Origin: Vibrio vulnificus NBRC 15645 = ATCC 27562
Lineage (GTDB): Bacteria; Pseudomonadota; Gammaproteobacteria; Enterobacterales; Vibrionaceae
Reading direction: 5' to 3'
Assembly: GCF_002224265.1 (NCBI RefSeq)
Contig: NZ_CP012881.1
Span: 1,488,001 to 1,552,000 of the forward strand
Length of the DNA stretch: 64,000 bases
Shown: one piece after another, positions 50,539 to 64,000 of the stretch
Numbering within the stretch: the first letter of the stretch is position 1
How the letters are laid out: every line of letters starts with the position of its first letter
Notes under the pieces: generated by a model
The model's database searches: none
What the model was told of the DNA's origin: nothing
The model's input: only the letters and a program-made list of their open reading frames with translations
Position numbers and translations under genes: made by a program

Positions 50539-51096
50539 GTGAGTAATTTACAGCAAGTCGTGAAGGCGTTAAAGCAAGGTCAAGTGGTGGCTTACCCGAC
50601 AGAGGGCGTGTTTGGCTTAGGTTGCGATCCTGATAATGAGGTGGCCGTTGAGCGTCTTCTGACGATTAAACAGCGACCCAGAGATAAAGGCTTGATTTTG
50701 ATCGCCGCTGATTTTCAACAGCTTCAACCGTATCTCGATTTAACAAGTTTGTCATCGGAGCAACTTCAGAGAGTTTTCGCCACTTGGCCAGGTCCTTATA
50801 CATGGGTAATGCCAGCAAGTGCACGAGCGTCGGCGCTCGTCACAGGTTATCGCCAGACCGTTGCGGTTCGTGTGAGTGATCATCCTTTGGTACAAAAGTT
50901 GTGCAGTGAGTATGGAAAGCCGCTAACCTCTACCAGTGCGAATTTGTCAGGCCAAACGGAATGTAAAACCGTTGAGCAGGTTCAAGGTCAATTGGGCAAC
51001 CAGATCTCCGCCATTTTGCTTGGTGAGATTGGTGAGCGCCATCGACCCAGTGAAATCCGCGATGCTCGTACAGAACAATTATTAAGACAGGGATAA
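50539..51096 (+). CDS. tsaC: Threonylcarbamoyl-AMP synthase TsaC
   Basis: This 185-residue YrdC-fold protein makes threonylcarbamoyl-AMP for the t6A modification of tRNAs reading ANN codons. VVAYPTEGVFGLGCDP, KQRPRDKGLILI and LTSTSANLSGQ are family motifs. It starts with GTG at 50539 after AGAAG. Its position before hemF and aroE is conserved in this part of gammaproteobacterial genomes. Also known as rimN or yrdC. Confidence 0.95.
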   Translation: MSNLQQVVKALKQGQVVAYPTEGVFGLGCDPDNEVAVERLLTIKQRPRDKGLILIAADFQQLQPYLDLTSLSSEQLQRVFATWPGPYTWVMPASARASALVTGYRQTVAVRVSDHPLVQKLCSEYGKPLTSTSANLSGQTECKTVEQVQGQLGNQISAILLGEIGERHRPSEIRDARTEQLLRQG

Positions 51097-51124
51097 CCCT
51101 GCTCAGCTTCAAAAGGTAGTTTAG

Positions 51125-52042
<918 letters not shown>

Positions 52043-52081
52043 GCAAGGAATCTCCTCTTTTCTATATAGATAGATAGTGAT

Positions 52082-52113
52082 AGGGTCATCGTTAATCAGG
52101 TGGCCCTGTTTTC
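52082..52113 (+). terminator. Probable terminator after hemF
   Basis: AGGGTCATC (52082-52090) pairs with GGTGGCCCT (52099-52107) using some G-U pairs, and GTTTTCTCT follows. Moderate strength. Confidence 0.55.
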
Positions 52114-52154
52114 TCTATAGTTAAGCAAGCGGTAAGAACAACAAAGGTAAGGAA

Positions 52155-52988
52155 ATGACTCAACAAATCGATCGTTATGCTGTGTTTGGCAACCCTATCG
52201 GACACAGTAAATCGCCATTTATTCACACCTTGTTTGCCCGCCAAACCAACCAGTCTTTAATCTACACAGCAGAAAGCGCGCCAAAAGAGGGCTTTGTTGA
52301 GGCAATGAAAGCGTTTTTTGCTGAAGGGGGAAAAGGGTGCAATGTGACCTTACCTTTTAAGGAAGAGGCGTATCAGTTTGCGAGTCGTTTAACGGAGCGA
52401 GCCCAATTGGCTGGTGCAGTGAACACACTAAAAAAACTGGATGATGGTGACATCATTGGTGACAACACTGATGGCGCAGGCCTTGTGCAAGATTTGTTGC
52501 AGCACCAAGTTGTGTTAGAAGGAGCACGTATTCTAGTGATAGGAGCAGGGGGCGCAGCTCGTGGCGTGCTTAAACCGCTACTCGACCAGAAGCCAGTCTC
52601 TCTCACCATTACGAATCGTACTTTCTCTAAAGCCGAAGAACTGGCTGCATTGTTTGCTGCTTATGGGTCTGTTACTGCAAAAGAGATGAAAACAGTGAAT
52701 GAAGAGTACGATGTTATTATCAACTCTACGTCTGCATCATTGAGTGGTGAGTTGCCAGCTCTTTCTTCCTCTATATTCGCCGCCAACAGTACTAGCTACG
52801 ACATGATGTATGGCAAGGGCGATACCACCTTCAATCAATGGGCTAAGCAACACGGCGCTGCTCATGCCTATGACGGGTTGGGTATGCTAGTTGGGCAAGC
52901 TGCCGAAAGTTTCATGCTATGGCGAGGGTTGCGTCCCGGGTCTAAACAAATCTTGCGCGAGTTAAGAAAAAATCTTGAAGGGCTATAA
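52155..52988 (+). CDS. aroE: Shikimate dehydrogenase
   Basis: This 277-residue NADP-dependent enzyme reduces 3-dehydroshikimate in aromatic amino acid synthesis. The substrate-binding N-terminus [14 protein letters not shown], the catalytic lysine region [10 protein letters not shown] (Lys near residue 65) and [10 protein letters not shown] are present. The NADP-binding loop is [12 protein letters not shown], followed by [10 protein letters not shown]. An AAGGAA ribosome binding site precedes the ATG. It is 3 bp before yrdB. Confidence 0.97.
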   Translation: MTQQIDRYAVFGNPIGHSKSPFIHTLFARQTNQSLIYTAESAPKEGFVEAMKAFFAEGGKGCNVTLPFKEEAYQFASRLTERAQLAGAVNTLKKLDDGDIIGDNTDGAGLVQDLLQHQVVLEGARILVIGAGGAARGVLKPLLDQKPVSLTITNRTFSKAEELAALFAAYGSVTAKEMKTVNEEYDVIINSTSASLSGELPALSSSIFAANSTSYDMMYGKGDTTFNQWAKQHGAAHAYDGLGMLVGQAAESFMLWRGLRPGSKQILRELRKNLEGL

Positions 52989-52991
52989 GCG

Positions 52992-53255
52992 ATGAATCAA
53001 GCCATCTTATTTCCAGACATGCAATCTTGGGATGAAGCATCACAATCCGTGAATTTTGCAGCGCAACAATCGGGTGCACTCATAGAGTGTTTTGTGGCGA
53101 AACATAAGCTAGAAAAGTTATCTGGCTTAGAGCTAGATACTGAGCAAGCCGTGATCGCTGCTTTTATTGATTACCGATTTGATCTGGAAGAAATAGCTGA
53201 AGAGTTAATAGAAGATGAAGCCTTCAATGAAGAAGGCCATATCATTATCGACTAA
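52992..53255 (+). CDS. yrdB: YrdB family protein (DUF1488)
   Basis: This 87-residue acidic protein of unknown function is encoded directly after aroE, as in E. coli. The start NQAILFPDMQSWDE and the end RFDLEEIAEELIEDEAFNEEG resemble DUF1488 proteins. It is probably translated from the aroE mRNA (3-bp gap). It is convergent with yrdA, the stops being 1 bp apart. Confidence 0.88.
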   Translation: MNQAILFPDMQSWDEASQSVNFAAQQSGALIECFVAKHKLEKLSGLELDTEQAVIAAFIDYRFDLEEIAEELIEDEAFNEEGHIIID

Positions 53256-53256
53256 C

Positions 53257-53811
53257 TCACCTTTCATGAAGGTCTTTTACTTCATTTAAATAGTCATTCT
53301 TGTTTTGGACATAGTTGTCCGCTGACTTTTGTAAAAAAGCGCGTTCTTTTTCTGACAGAGGACGGGCTTGTTTTACTGGGCTACCGACATAAAGATAACC
53401 GCTCTCTAATCTTTTTCCTGGTGGCACTAGGCTGCCCGCGCCAATCATCACGTCTGATTCAACCACGACAGCATCTAAAACAATCGCCCCCATACCAACC
53501 AATACACGATCGTGAATATCGCAGCCGTGCAGCATCACTTTGTGGCCAATGGTCACGTCATTACCAATCAGCAAAGGGTAGCCATGAGGATTTTCTGCGT
53601 TTTTATGGGTCACGTGCAGCACGCTGCCATCTTGAATGTTGGTGCGAGCTCCGATGTGGATATGGTTAACATCGCCACGTGCCGCAACCAATGGCCAAAT
53701 ACTCGAATCGTCACCTATTCGAATATCACCGACAATGACAGAGGTTGAATCGATATAGACGCGTTCGCCTATTTGGGGATGAATGCCTTTGTAACTTCTA
53801 ATCGAACTCAT
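53257..53811 (-). CDS. yrdA: Gamma carbonic anhydrase family protein YrdA
   Basis: This 184-residue left-handed beta-helix protein has hexapeptide repeats such as VIVGDIRIGDDSSIWP and IGARTNIQDGSVLHV. Candidate zinc-binding histidines lie in SVLHVTH, IGHKVMLHGC, the pattern of the gamma class. Whether these short homologues have carbonic anhydrase activity is unsettled. It reads toward yrdB, away from the rRNA operon. Confidence 0.9.
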   Translation of the reverse strand: MSSIRSYKGIHPQIGERVYIDSTSVIVGDIRIGDDSSIWPLVAARGDVNHIHIGARTNIQDGSVLHVTHKNAENPHGYPLLIGNDVTIGHKVMLHGCDIHDRVLVGMGAIVLDAVVVESDVMIGAGSLVPPGKRLESGYLYVGSPVKQARPLSEKERAFLQKSADNYVQNKNDYLNEVKDLHER

Positions 53812-53931
53812 TTTTCCTCCTTATAAAGCCTTATCAATGGTGATATCGAGTGAGAAGAGTAGCAAAAACTCACCGTTTAGAATAAAAAACACTCAAACGA
53901 TAGAAAAATCAAAAAAAACGTGAAAAAGGGC

Positions 53932-53959
53932 TTGCCAACGTGACGCCGATCTCTATAAT
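53932..53959 (+). promoter_or_regulatory. rRNA operon promoter P1
   Basis: TTGCCA (-35, 53932-53937) and TATAAT (-10, 53954-53959) are 16 bp apart, followed by a GC-rich discriminator. The A-rich tract just upstream (53900-53930) resembles an UP element. Confidence 0.85.
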
Positions 53960-54059
53960 GCCACCTCGCTGAAACGGCAAGGCTTCGTAAGAAACCAGAG
54001 CCCATCAGCCAAGGCATTTAGCCAGGTGAATCACCTGAAAAAAGTTTTGAAAAAAGTGG

Positions 54060-54087
54060 TTGACACTAAAACTTAACTCGCTAAAAT
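54060..54087 (+). promoter_or_regulatory. rRNA operon promoter P2
   Basis: TTGACA (-35, 54060-54065) and TAAAAT (-10, 54082-54087) are 16 bp apart, followed by a GCCGCC discriminator. It lies about 200 bp before the 16S gene, as expected for a second rrn promoter. Confidence 0.8.
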
Positions 54088-54127
54088 GGCCGCCTCTTCC
54101 GAAGTGATGCGATTCACAAAAGAAGAA

Positions 54128-54139
54128 AGCTCTTTAACA
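54128..54139 (+). promoter_or_regulatory. boxA antitermination site in the rrn leader
   Basis: AGCTCTTTAACA differs from the E. coli boxA TGCTCTTTAACA only at the first base. It is the binding site for NusB/NusE in rRNA antitermination. Confidence 0.8.
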
Positions 54140-54286
54140 ATATAAACCTATCAATCTGTGTGGGCACTCGTTGATGATAATCCAAAAGATTTATCAATGA
54201 ACTGAGTGACCAAAACGATACTAAGTATCGGCACAGTCAATTTATTCAGTATTCATTGAGCTGAAGCGAAAGCTTCAAAAAACTTT

Positions 54287-55829
<1,543 letters not shown>

Positions 55830-55896
55830 TACGATGATTATTGCGATGAGTGTTCACACAGATTGATATGGTTTAGAAAGTTTAGAGTATCTTAGT

Positions 55897-55972
55897 GTCC
55901 CGTTCGTCTAGAGGCCTAGGACACCGCCCTTTCACGGCGGTAACAGGGGTTCGACTCCCCTACGGGATACCA
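55897..55972 (+). tRNA. tRNA-Glu (anticodon TTC)
   Basis: This 76-nt tRNA lies in the 16S-23S spacer. The anticodon loop is CTTTCAC with TTC, the T arm is GGGGTTCGACTCCCC, and CCA is encoded. Its first base pair is G-T, the rest of the acceptor stem is regular. The sequence is nearly that of E. coli tRNA-Glu, and spacers with tRNA-Glu are common in Vibrio. Confidence 0.97.
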
Positions 55973-56023
55973 TCTTTAAGCATTCTTACGAGTGTGTTTA
56001 AACATGGTTTTCATTAGAAAATC

Positions 56024-56035
56024 TGCTCTTTAACA
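56024..56035 (+). promoter_or_regulatory. boxA in the 16S-23S spacer
   Basis: TGCTCTTTAACA is the exact boxA sequence, the usual second antitermination site in rrn operons. The rest of the 55973-56251 spacer holds no other gene; it contains precursor-stem sequences for 23S processing. Confidence 0.8.
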
Positions 56036-56251
56036 ATTTGGAAAGCTGACAAAACAACAATTTATTGTTGTTTGTAAAGTTCTCAATGTTTGTCTTTAAG
56101 ACAAACACCAACAAACACATTCAAGTGTTCTTGGGAATGTCACTTTTAGTGACTATTCGAAATTGAGTCCGGCAAAATCAACGCTATCTCGCTCATTCAA
56201 ATAATGAGATAGCAACTTTGGTTGTTTAACAAAGACCCTTTGGGGTTGTAT

Positions 56252-59139
<2,888 letters not shown>

Positions 59140-59226
59140 ACAACACCCAAAGGGTTTTGATGGACTCAAAGCAAGAACGAATTGAATGTGTAGAGAACGC
59201 AGACAGCTTTCCGAATTTTAAGAATT

Positions 59227-59346
59227 TGCTTGGCGACCATAGCGTTTTGGACCCACCTGAACCCATTCCGAACTCAGAAGTGAAACGAAATAGCGTCGAT
59301 GGTAGTGTGGGGTTTCCCCATGTGAGAGTAGAACATCGCCAGGCTT
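59227..59346 (+). rRNA. rrf: 5S ribosomal RNA
   Basis: The gene is about 120 nt. Its 5' end TGCTTGGCGACC pairs with the 3' end CGCCAGGCTT, and the conserved CCGAACTCAGAAGTGAAACG segment is present. Confidence 0.96.
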
Positions 59347-59374
59347 TTAATTTAGACTTAGGTCTAACCAGTGC

Positions 59375-59451
59375 GGAGCGGTAGTTCAGTTGGTTAGAAT
59401 ACCGGCCTGTCACGCCGGGGGTCGCGGGTTCGAGTCCCGTCCGCTCCGCCA
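59375..59451 (+). tRNA. tRNA-Asp (anticodon GTC)
   Basis: This 77-nt tRNA has acceptor GGAGCGG paired with CCGCTCC, anticodon loop CTGTCAC with GTC, T arm GCGGGTTCGAGTCCCGT and an encoded CCA. It lies 28 bp after 5S rRNA as a distal tRNA of the rrn operon, an arrangement also found in some E. coli rrn operons. Confidence 0.97.
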
Positions 59452-59460
59452 CTTATTTAG

Positions 59461-59486
59461 AAACCCAGTCTTCGGACTGGGTTTTG
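59461..59486 (+). terminator. rRNA operon terminator
   Basis: The 10-bp arms AAACCCAGTC and GACTGGGTTT enclose a TTCG tetraloop, followed by TTG. This strong hairpin ends the rrn operon. Confidence 0.93.
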
Positions 59487-59489
59487 TCG

Positions 59490-60265
59490 TTTTCAGCGTG
59501 ATGAATTTTTCTTTCAAGGGAATGCATCTTGCTCATGTCATACCAATCTGGAAAATTAACTGTCAGGTCTATCCATCTTCTCGAGCACATCTGTCTGACT
59601 CTGGCCGAACATTCCAAAAAACTCTTCCAAGCCCTACATACTTTGGAGACAATGTCTTCGTAATCCGCAAAAGATGGATTGGCGAGATAGTGTTGTCTTA
59701 ACCCACTCCACACTTGTTCTATCGGGTTTAGCTCTGGAGAATAGGTTGGGAGCTTGATGATACTGACATTATCAAATGGCTCAGCAATGTCATTGGTATG
59801 CCAACCATAATGACCACTGCGTGACGACCTTTTTCGGTCACCGCGGAGATCTGCTTCAGATGCTCAACCATAATGTTCTTGTTAACCCAAGGAACGACCA
59901 TGGCCTCGCCAATACCTCTAGCGGGACATACTGAGCCAAACAAACACGCATGTTCAAACTGCTGCTGTTTTAGCACTCTTGGTCTTGAGCCACGCTCAGC
60001 CCAAAGTCGAGTTGTCGTGTTTTGCTGGGCGACTCGTTCTTGGTTTCTCTTGCAGTCCTTCAAGCCCTTCTTCAAGGAATGTTTGTACCCATTTATTCAC
60101 ACTGGTTCTACTTACCTTCAGGAACTTAGCTATTTGGGTTCGAGAGTGACCATCTTTAAAATGGGCCAATGTGAGTAATCACATCTTCATTTGAATAGAT
60201 TTTTGTTGGCTAGCAAGTTTTTTGAAATCAATGTTATTGAGACTGTCAATAGTGTCATTTATCAC
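59490..60265 (-). pseudogene. Decayed IS630-family transposase
   Basis: Transposase fragments lie on the minus strand in different frames. The N-terminal helix-turn-helix part begins near a GTG at 60265 and includes TLAHFKDGHSRTQIAKFLKV, but is cut by a TGA at 60180-60182. The central part is missing: the frame jumps from a GLEGLQEKP-like segment to RLWAERGSRPRVLKQQQF near 60000. A second frameshift near 59810 separates VVIM from GWHTNDIAEP and LPTYSPELNPIEQVWSGL, the DDE C-terminal signature. No protein can be made. Element ends were not identified; outer coordinates are approximate. Confidence 0.88.
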
Positions 60266-60312
60266 GAAGAAGTAACAGCCTCAATTAGATCATATTTTTA
60301 GTTAGGTTGGTA

Positions 60313-61203
60313 TTAAATCACGATGTATTTACTTTCAGCGACTTTCCACAAGGCTTGAATTAGGGGATTTTCGAGCTGAGATTTGATGCAGCATACTCCC
60401 AGCTCAAAAGGTTTAATGGGAGCGACTTTTAATCTCTGTATTTTCTCTTTGACTGGGCTGTTATTGATCACAACATCTGGCGCAATACCGATCCCACATC
60501 CCAAAGCGACCATACTCACAATCGCTTCATGACCTGAAACCTGAGCATAAATATTGGGTTTAATTTTCATCTTCTTAAACCAAGTATTAGCCCTTTCTCT
60601 AGCGGTACCGGCTTCAGGAACTATATAGGGGATCGAAGACCAATCAGGTTTATCGCTATTCATTTCATCCGTGAAACTGCTCACTCCTTGAGGGGCAATT
60701 ACAGAGAGCGGAATTTCGCTGATGGGCTCAAAAGCTACTTTTGCAGGTACTGTGTCTGGCTTGGCGGAAATAGCAATATCAGCCTCTCCATTCAGTATTT
60801 TATCCATGGCTTGTGCAGGATCACCGGTAGATATTTTGAACTCAATGAAAGGATGTTGTAGTCGAAATTCAGAAAGAAGTTCTGGTAAGTGGCTATAGCT
60901 GGCGGTGACGGAACAAAATAAGCGTATTTCCCCTTTGAGTTCGGTTTCTGAATAACGATTTTGTAATTGATACTGCTGCCATTCGTTAAGCATTTTAAGC
61001 GCAACTGGCATCAATTTTTTACCGGCAGGTGTTATATCAACACTACGATTGTCTCTGGTGAAGAGTTGTTGGTTCGTTTCCTCTTCTAGCTTTTGAATTT
61101 GACGACTGAGCGCGGATGGACTGATGTGCATTGCTGCTGCCGTCTTGGCAAAGTTCTTACTATCACAGAGGTGAATGAATAACTGTAAGCTTTTGATGTT
61201 CAT
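60313..61203 (-). CDS. ilvY: LysR-type activator IlvY
   Basis: This 296-residue LysR-family protein activates ilvC when its inducers acetolactate or acetohydroxybutyrate are present. The N-terminal helix-turn-helix reads LQLFIHLCDSKNFAKTAAAM and SPSALSRQIQKLEEE (residues 6-47), and the effector domain follows. Divergent placement from ilvC is the classic ilvYC arrangement. The ATG at 61203 gives the family N-terminus MNIKSLQLF; an upstream frame to 61236 overlaps the operator region. Confidence 0.95.
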   Translation of the reverse strand: MNIKSLQLFIHLCDSKNFAKTAAAMHISPSALSRQIQKLEEETNQQLFTRDNRSVDITPAGKKLMPVALKMLNEWQQYQLQNRYSETELKGEIRLFCSVTASYSHLPELLSEFRLQHPFIEFKISTGDPAQAMDKILNGEADIAISAKPDTVPAKVAFEPISEIPLSVIAPQGVSSFTDEMNSDKPDWSSIPYIVPEAGTARERANTWFKKMKIKPNIYAQVSGHEAIVSMVALGCGIGIAPDVVINNSPVKEKIQRLKVAPIKPFELGVCCIKSQLENPLIQALWKVAESKYIVI

Positions 61204-61221
61204 TGTATATGTTCTTCCGCG

Positions 61222-61246
61222 TTGCATTATTTGCAATTACTAATTG
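61222..61246. promoter_or_regulatory. Probable IlvY operator
   Basis: The ilvY-ilvC spacer contains the inverted repeat TTGCA-N5-TGCAA at 61222-61236 and an overlapping CAATT-ACT-AATTG at 61234-61246. Such A/T-rich symmetric elements with a T-N11-A core fit LysR binding, and E. coli IlvY binds similar sites in the same spacer. Inference from position and symmetry. Confidence 0.55.
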
Positions 61247-61344
61247 TGAATATATCACTTTGAGCAACTTAAAGTCTGCTTTAGTATGAATTCATTCGGT
61301 GAGTAACCACCGACCATGATGGATGAATTTTAAGGAGAGCCCTG

Positions 61345-62829
61345 ATGGCGAACTATTTCAATACTTTGAACCTTCGTGAGCAACTAGACCAATTGGGTCG
61401 TTGTCGTTTTATGGATCGCAGTGAATTCGCTACAGAGGCGGATTATCTAAAGGGTAAAAAAGTCGTCATCGTAGGTTGTGGTGCGCAAGGTCTAAACCAA
61501 GGTCTAAACATGCGTGACTCCGGTCTTGATGTTGCTTACGCACTGCGTCAAGCTGCGATTGATGAGCAGCGTCAATCATACAAAAATGCGAAAGAGAACG
61601 GTTTTGAAGTGGGTAGTTACGAAACGCTGATCCCTCAAGCTGATCTTGTTGTTAACTTGACGCCAGATAAACAGCACACCAATGTGGTGGAAACGGTAAT
61701 GCCTCTGATGAAAGAAGGTGCGGCTCTAGGCTACTCACACGGTTTTAACGTTGTTGAAGAAGGCATGCAAATCCGTAAAGACCTGACGGTTGTTATGGTG
61801 GCGCCTAAGTGTCCTGGTACAGAAGTTCGTGAAGAATACAAACGCGGCTTTGGTGTTCCTACATTGATTGCTGTTCACCCAGAAAACGATCCAAAGGGTG
61901 AAGGTTGGGACATTGCGAAAGCTTGGGCGGCTGCGACTGGCGGTCATCGTGCAGGTTGTCTAGAGTCTTCTTTTGTTGCTGAAGTGAAATCAGACTTGAT
62001 GGGTGAGCAAACCATCCTGTGTGGCATGCTTCAAGCGGGTTCTATCGTATGTTACGAGAAGATGGTTGCGGAAGGCATTGACCCAGGTTACGCAGGTAAA
62101 TTACTGCAGTACGGTTGGGAAACCATTACTGAAGCACTGAAGTTTGGTGGTATCACTCATATGATGGACCGTCTATCAAACCCAGCGAAGATCAAAGCAT
62201 TTGAGCTTTCTGAAGAGCTGAAGGATTTGATGCGTCCTCTGTACAACAAACATATGGATGACATTATCTCAGGTCACTTCTCTAGCACTATGATGGCTGA
62301 TTGGGCGAATGATGATGCAAATCTGCTAGGCTGGCGTGCTGAAACGGGTGAAACGGCATTCGAAAATTACCCATCAACGGATGTTGAAATCTCTGAGCAA
62401 GAGTATTTTGATAACGGTATCTTAATGGTTGCTATGGTTCGTGCTGGTGTTGAACTTGCGTTTGAAGCAATGACGGCTTCTGGCATTATCGACGAATCGG
62501 CTTACTACGAGTCGCTGCATGAGTTACCACTTATCGCAAATACGATTGCACGTAAGCGTCTATACGAAATGAACGTGGTTATCTCAGACACAGCGGAATA
62601 CGGTAACTACCTGTTTGCTAATGTGGCAACACCGCTACTTCGTGAGAAGTTTATGCCGTCGGTCGGGACAGATGTGATTGGTAAGGGGTTAGGTGAAACC
62701 TCTAATCAAGTTGATAACGCGACGCTCATTGCCGTCAATGAAACTATCCGCAATCACCCTGTTGAGTACATCGGTGAAGAGCTGCGTGGTTACATGACTG
62801 ACATGAAACGCATCGCTGTTGGTGGCTAA
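61345..62829 (+). CDS. ilvC: Ketol-acid reductoisomerase
   Basis: This 494-residue enzyme of the long class II type (as in E. coli) converts acetolactate and acetohydroxybutyrate to dihydroxy acids using NADPH and magnesium. The nucleotide-binding loop [15 protein letters not shown] starts at residue 41. Metal-binding acidic residues lie in [15 protein letters not shown], and the second knotted domain is duplicated, accounting for the length. AAGGAG lies before the ATG. It links the reactions of IlvG/M and IlvD, encoded at 21860-28139. Confidence 0.98.
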   Translation: MANYFNTLNLREQLDQLGRCRFMDRSEFATEADYLKGKKVVIVGCGAQGLNQGLNMRDSGLDVAYALRQAAIDEQRQSYKNAKENGFEVGSYETLIPQADLVVNLTPDKQHTNVVETVMPLMKEGAALGYSHGFNVVEEGMQIRKDLTVVMVAPKCPGTEVREEYKRGFGVPTLIAVHPENDPKGEGWDIAKAWAAATGGHRAGCLESSFVAEVKSDLMGEQTILCGMLQAGSIVCYEKMVAEGIDPGYAGKLLQYGWETITEALKFGGITHMMDRLSNPAKIKAFELSEELKDLMRPLYNKHMDDIISGHFSSTMMADWANDDANLLGWRAETGETAFENYPSTDVEISEQEYFDNGILMVAMVRAGVELAFEAMTASGIIDESAYYESLHELPLIANTIARKRLYEMNVVISDTAEYGNYLFANVATPLLREKFMPSVGTDVIGKGLGETSNQVDNATLIAVNETIRNHPVEYIGEELRGYMTDMKRIAVGG

Positions 62830-62934
62830 GTCTCGTTTATCCACCTATCCTCATTCTAGTGTCTAAAAAGGGCGCTAACAAAACTCCAGACAGACTGGGG
62901 TGATAAATACAAAAGAAAACACAACATGTAATTA

Positions 62935-62965
62935 AAAGGCTTGGTCTCTGACCAAGCCTTTTGTT
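62935..62965. terminator. Terminator after ilvC
   Basis: The arms AAAAGGCTTGGTC and GACCAAGCCTTTT enclose a very short loop. It lies between convergent ilvC and ubiK and can serve both. Confidence 0.9.
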
Positions 62966-63025
62966 TATTCGCTTATTGATGCTTTAGCACCAAGAAAAAA
63001 TGCCCCTAACAGTAGCGTTTTGGGA

Positions 63026-63277
63026 TTACTTATCAGCGAGCTTTTCTTCAAGCTCTGACAGTTTCTTTTCCATCTCGCTTAGCTTTTGACGAGTGCGCAG
63101 TAAGACTTGCGTTTGCACATCAAACTCTTCACGGCTAACCACATCAAGCTTGTTGAGTTGGCCTTGAATGACTTGACGGATTTTTTGATCCACATCTGCA
63201 CCTAAATCCTTAACGGGTTGTGGCATAGAGTCGTGAATTTGTTTTGCAATCTGCTCAATTTTCTTTGGGTCAAACAT
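63026..63277 (-). CDS. ubiK: Ubiquinone biosynthesis accessory factor UbiK
   Basis: This 83-residue protein of the BMFP/YqiC family has an amphipathic N-terminal helix ([18 protein letters not shown]) and a C-terminal trimeric coiled coil rich in Leu, Glu and Lys ([18 protein letters not shown]). In E. coli and Salmonella it binds UbiJ and aids aerobic coenzyme Q synthesis. GAGGTAG precedes the ATG. It is monocistronic, downstream of the RND gene. Confidence 0.93.
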   Translation of the reverse strand: MFDPKKIEQIAKQIHDSMPQPVKDLGADVDQKIRQVIQGQLNKLDVVSREEFDVQTQVLLRTRQKLSEMEKKLSELEEKLADK

Positions 63278-63379
63278 GAGGTAGCTCCTGATTTCTTTGT
63301 TGGTATTCTATGTAATTGACTGGCGAAAGTCGCTATCTCCAGCGTAAAAAAGCGACACAGATGTGGCGTGAAAAGTAAC

Positions 63380-63405
63380 AAAAAGGCCGCATAAGCGGCC
63401 TTTCG
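63380..63405 (-). terminator. Terminator after the RND pump gene
   Basis: The arms AAAGGCCGC and GCGGCCTTT enclose loop ATAA-like bases, with a T run on the minus strand. Confidence 0.85.
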
Positions 63406-63422
63406 TTTATATTGCATCGCAA

Positions 63423-64000
63423 TTACTGTTCTGCGATTTGGCGTTGAGCGGCTTTTGCTTCATCCACTCGAGCGAGTTTTTCCAAATCTTTATCTTCTAC
63501 GAATACAGGTAGCGGTTTGTGTTTTTCAGCGAGGTAGCTGTAAATCACAGGCAACACGAATAACGTAAACAGTGTACCAATCGCTAGACCAGCTACGATA
63601 ACGATACCGATGCTGAAGCGTTGAGCTGCGCCAGCGCCCGTTGCATACATTAGTGGGATCAAACCAGCAATCATTGCCGCTGTTGTCATTAGGATAGGAC
63701 GAAGACGCACTTTCGCCGCTTCCATGACCGCTTCAATGCGTGAACGCTTGTTATGTAGCTGCTCTTCTTTGGCCACCTCACAAATCAAGATACCGTGTTT
63801 AGTGATCAAACCTACCAAGGTAATCAGACCCACTTGCGAGTAAATGTTCATCGTCGCAAGCCCCCATGCTAACGCAATCAGAGCACCACAAATCGCCAGT
63901 GGCACCGATACCATGATAACGATTGGATCGCGAATCGATTCAAACTGAATCGCCAATACCAAGAAGATAATTGCCAAAGCAAGACCAAAGGTGGCGTACA
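63423..64000 (-). CDS. RND-family efflux pump inner membrane subunit (3' part)
   Basis: About the last 192 residues of a resistance-nodulation-division transporter are encoded here; the 5' part lies beyond the window, and the frame is open to base 64000. The visible segments are IIFLVLAIQFESIRDPIVIM, VGLITLVGLITKHGILICEVA and the RRLRPILMTT-like RLRPILMTTAAMIAGLIP motif, all of the C-terminal membrane half. It ends with a charged tail. In V. cholerae the gene after ilvC-ubiK is, as I recall, vexB of the VexAB multidrug pump; the orthology is inferred from synteny. Confidence 0.9.
   Translation of the reverse strand, partial: YATFGLALAIIFLVLAIQFESIRDPIVIMVSVPLAICGALIALAWGLATMNIYSQVGLITLVGLITKHGILICEVAKEEQLHNKRSRIEAVMEAAKVRLRPILMTTAAMIAGLIPLMYATGAGAAQRFSIGIVIVAGLAIGTLFTLFVLPVIYSYLAEKHKPLPVFVEDKDLEKLARVDEAKAAQRQIAEQ

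Noticed and set aside
61241..61260. CRP site in the ilvY-ilvC spacer
   Set aside because: TGTGA and TCAC occur but are 5 bp apart instead of 6 and the second half is incomplete.

Overview
The window is chromosomal DNA from a gammaproteobacterium of the genus Vibrio. It carries the replication origin of the main chromosome and nearly all of it is conserved core genome. The gene order is vibrio-like (rpmH-rnpA-yidD-yidC-mnmE-mioC-oriC-mnmG-rsmG-parA-parB-atp operon-glmU). The proteins resemble Vibrio homologues, and the 16S rRNA variable regions look to me like V. vulnificus or a close relative. The species call is recognition from memory, not a computed match.

Layout. 1-4462: ribosomal protein L34, RNase P protein, the YidD/YidC insertion factors, the tRNA GTPase MnmE and MioC. 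4463-4930: oriC, with four DnaA boxes that mirror E. coli R4-R3-R2-R1 in type, order and direction, a GATC-rich AT-rich unwinding region, and extra box-like sites. 4931-9151: mnmG, rsmG and the parAB segregation genes. 9249-16345: the complete F1Fo ATP synthase operon atpIBEFHAGDC with promoter and terminator. 16450-21853: glmU, an amino-acid ABC permease and a divergent binding protein with no ATPase beside them, and the punC/punR pair. 21860-28416: the ilvGMEDA operon with its attenuator and an ilvL leader peptide gene of 29 codons. 28606-38054: comM, a DUF2860 outer-membrane-type protein, a YihG-type acyltransferase, dsbA, srkA, ccoG, yihD, an apparently unlisted 55-codon ORF, a Spo0M-like protein and trhA. 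38103-43845: trkH, trkA, rsmB, fmt and def on the minus strand. 43984-47259: a LysM protein, dprA, smg and yrdD on the plus strand. 47289-48718: a complete IS4-family insertion sequence. 48766-53811: purK/purE, tsaC, hemF, aroE, yrdB and yrdA. 53932-59486: a complete rRNA operon (16S, tRNA-Glu, 23S, 5S, tRNA-Asp) with two promoters and a terminator. 59490-60265: a decayed IS630-type transposase. 60313-64000: ilvY/ilvC, ubiK and the 3' end of an RND efflux pump gene.

How it works together. The left part groups functions placed next to the origin in many bacteria: replication start, chromosome partition, tRNA wobble modification (MnmE with MnmG), membrane insertion, and the ATP synthase that YidC helps assemble. 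Branched-chain amino acid synthesis is represented twice: ilvGMEDA, controlled by attenuation, and ilvC, controlled by divergent IlvY. ComM and DprA are both used in natural transformation, which vibrios perform. The fmt-def pair starts and matures proteins, and TrkH/TrkA take up potassium.

I found no prophage, integron, CRISPR array, secretion system or defence island, and no convincing undescribed multi-gene system. The most unusual items are: the IS4-family element inserted at the exact centre of an intrinsic terminator hairpin, so that its 11-bp target duplication equals the hairpin loop plus 3 bp of each arm; terminator-like hairpins that appear to shield its transposase; a 55-codon ORF with its own strong terminator; two perfect intergenic palindromes, one a probable FabR operator for trhA; and the ABC permease with a lipoprotein-type N-terminus.
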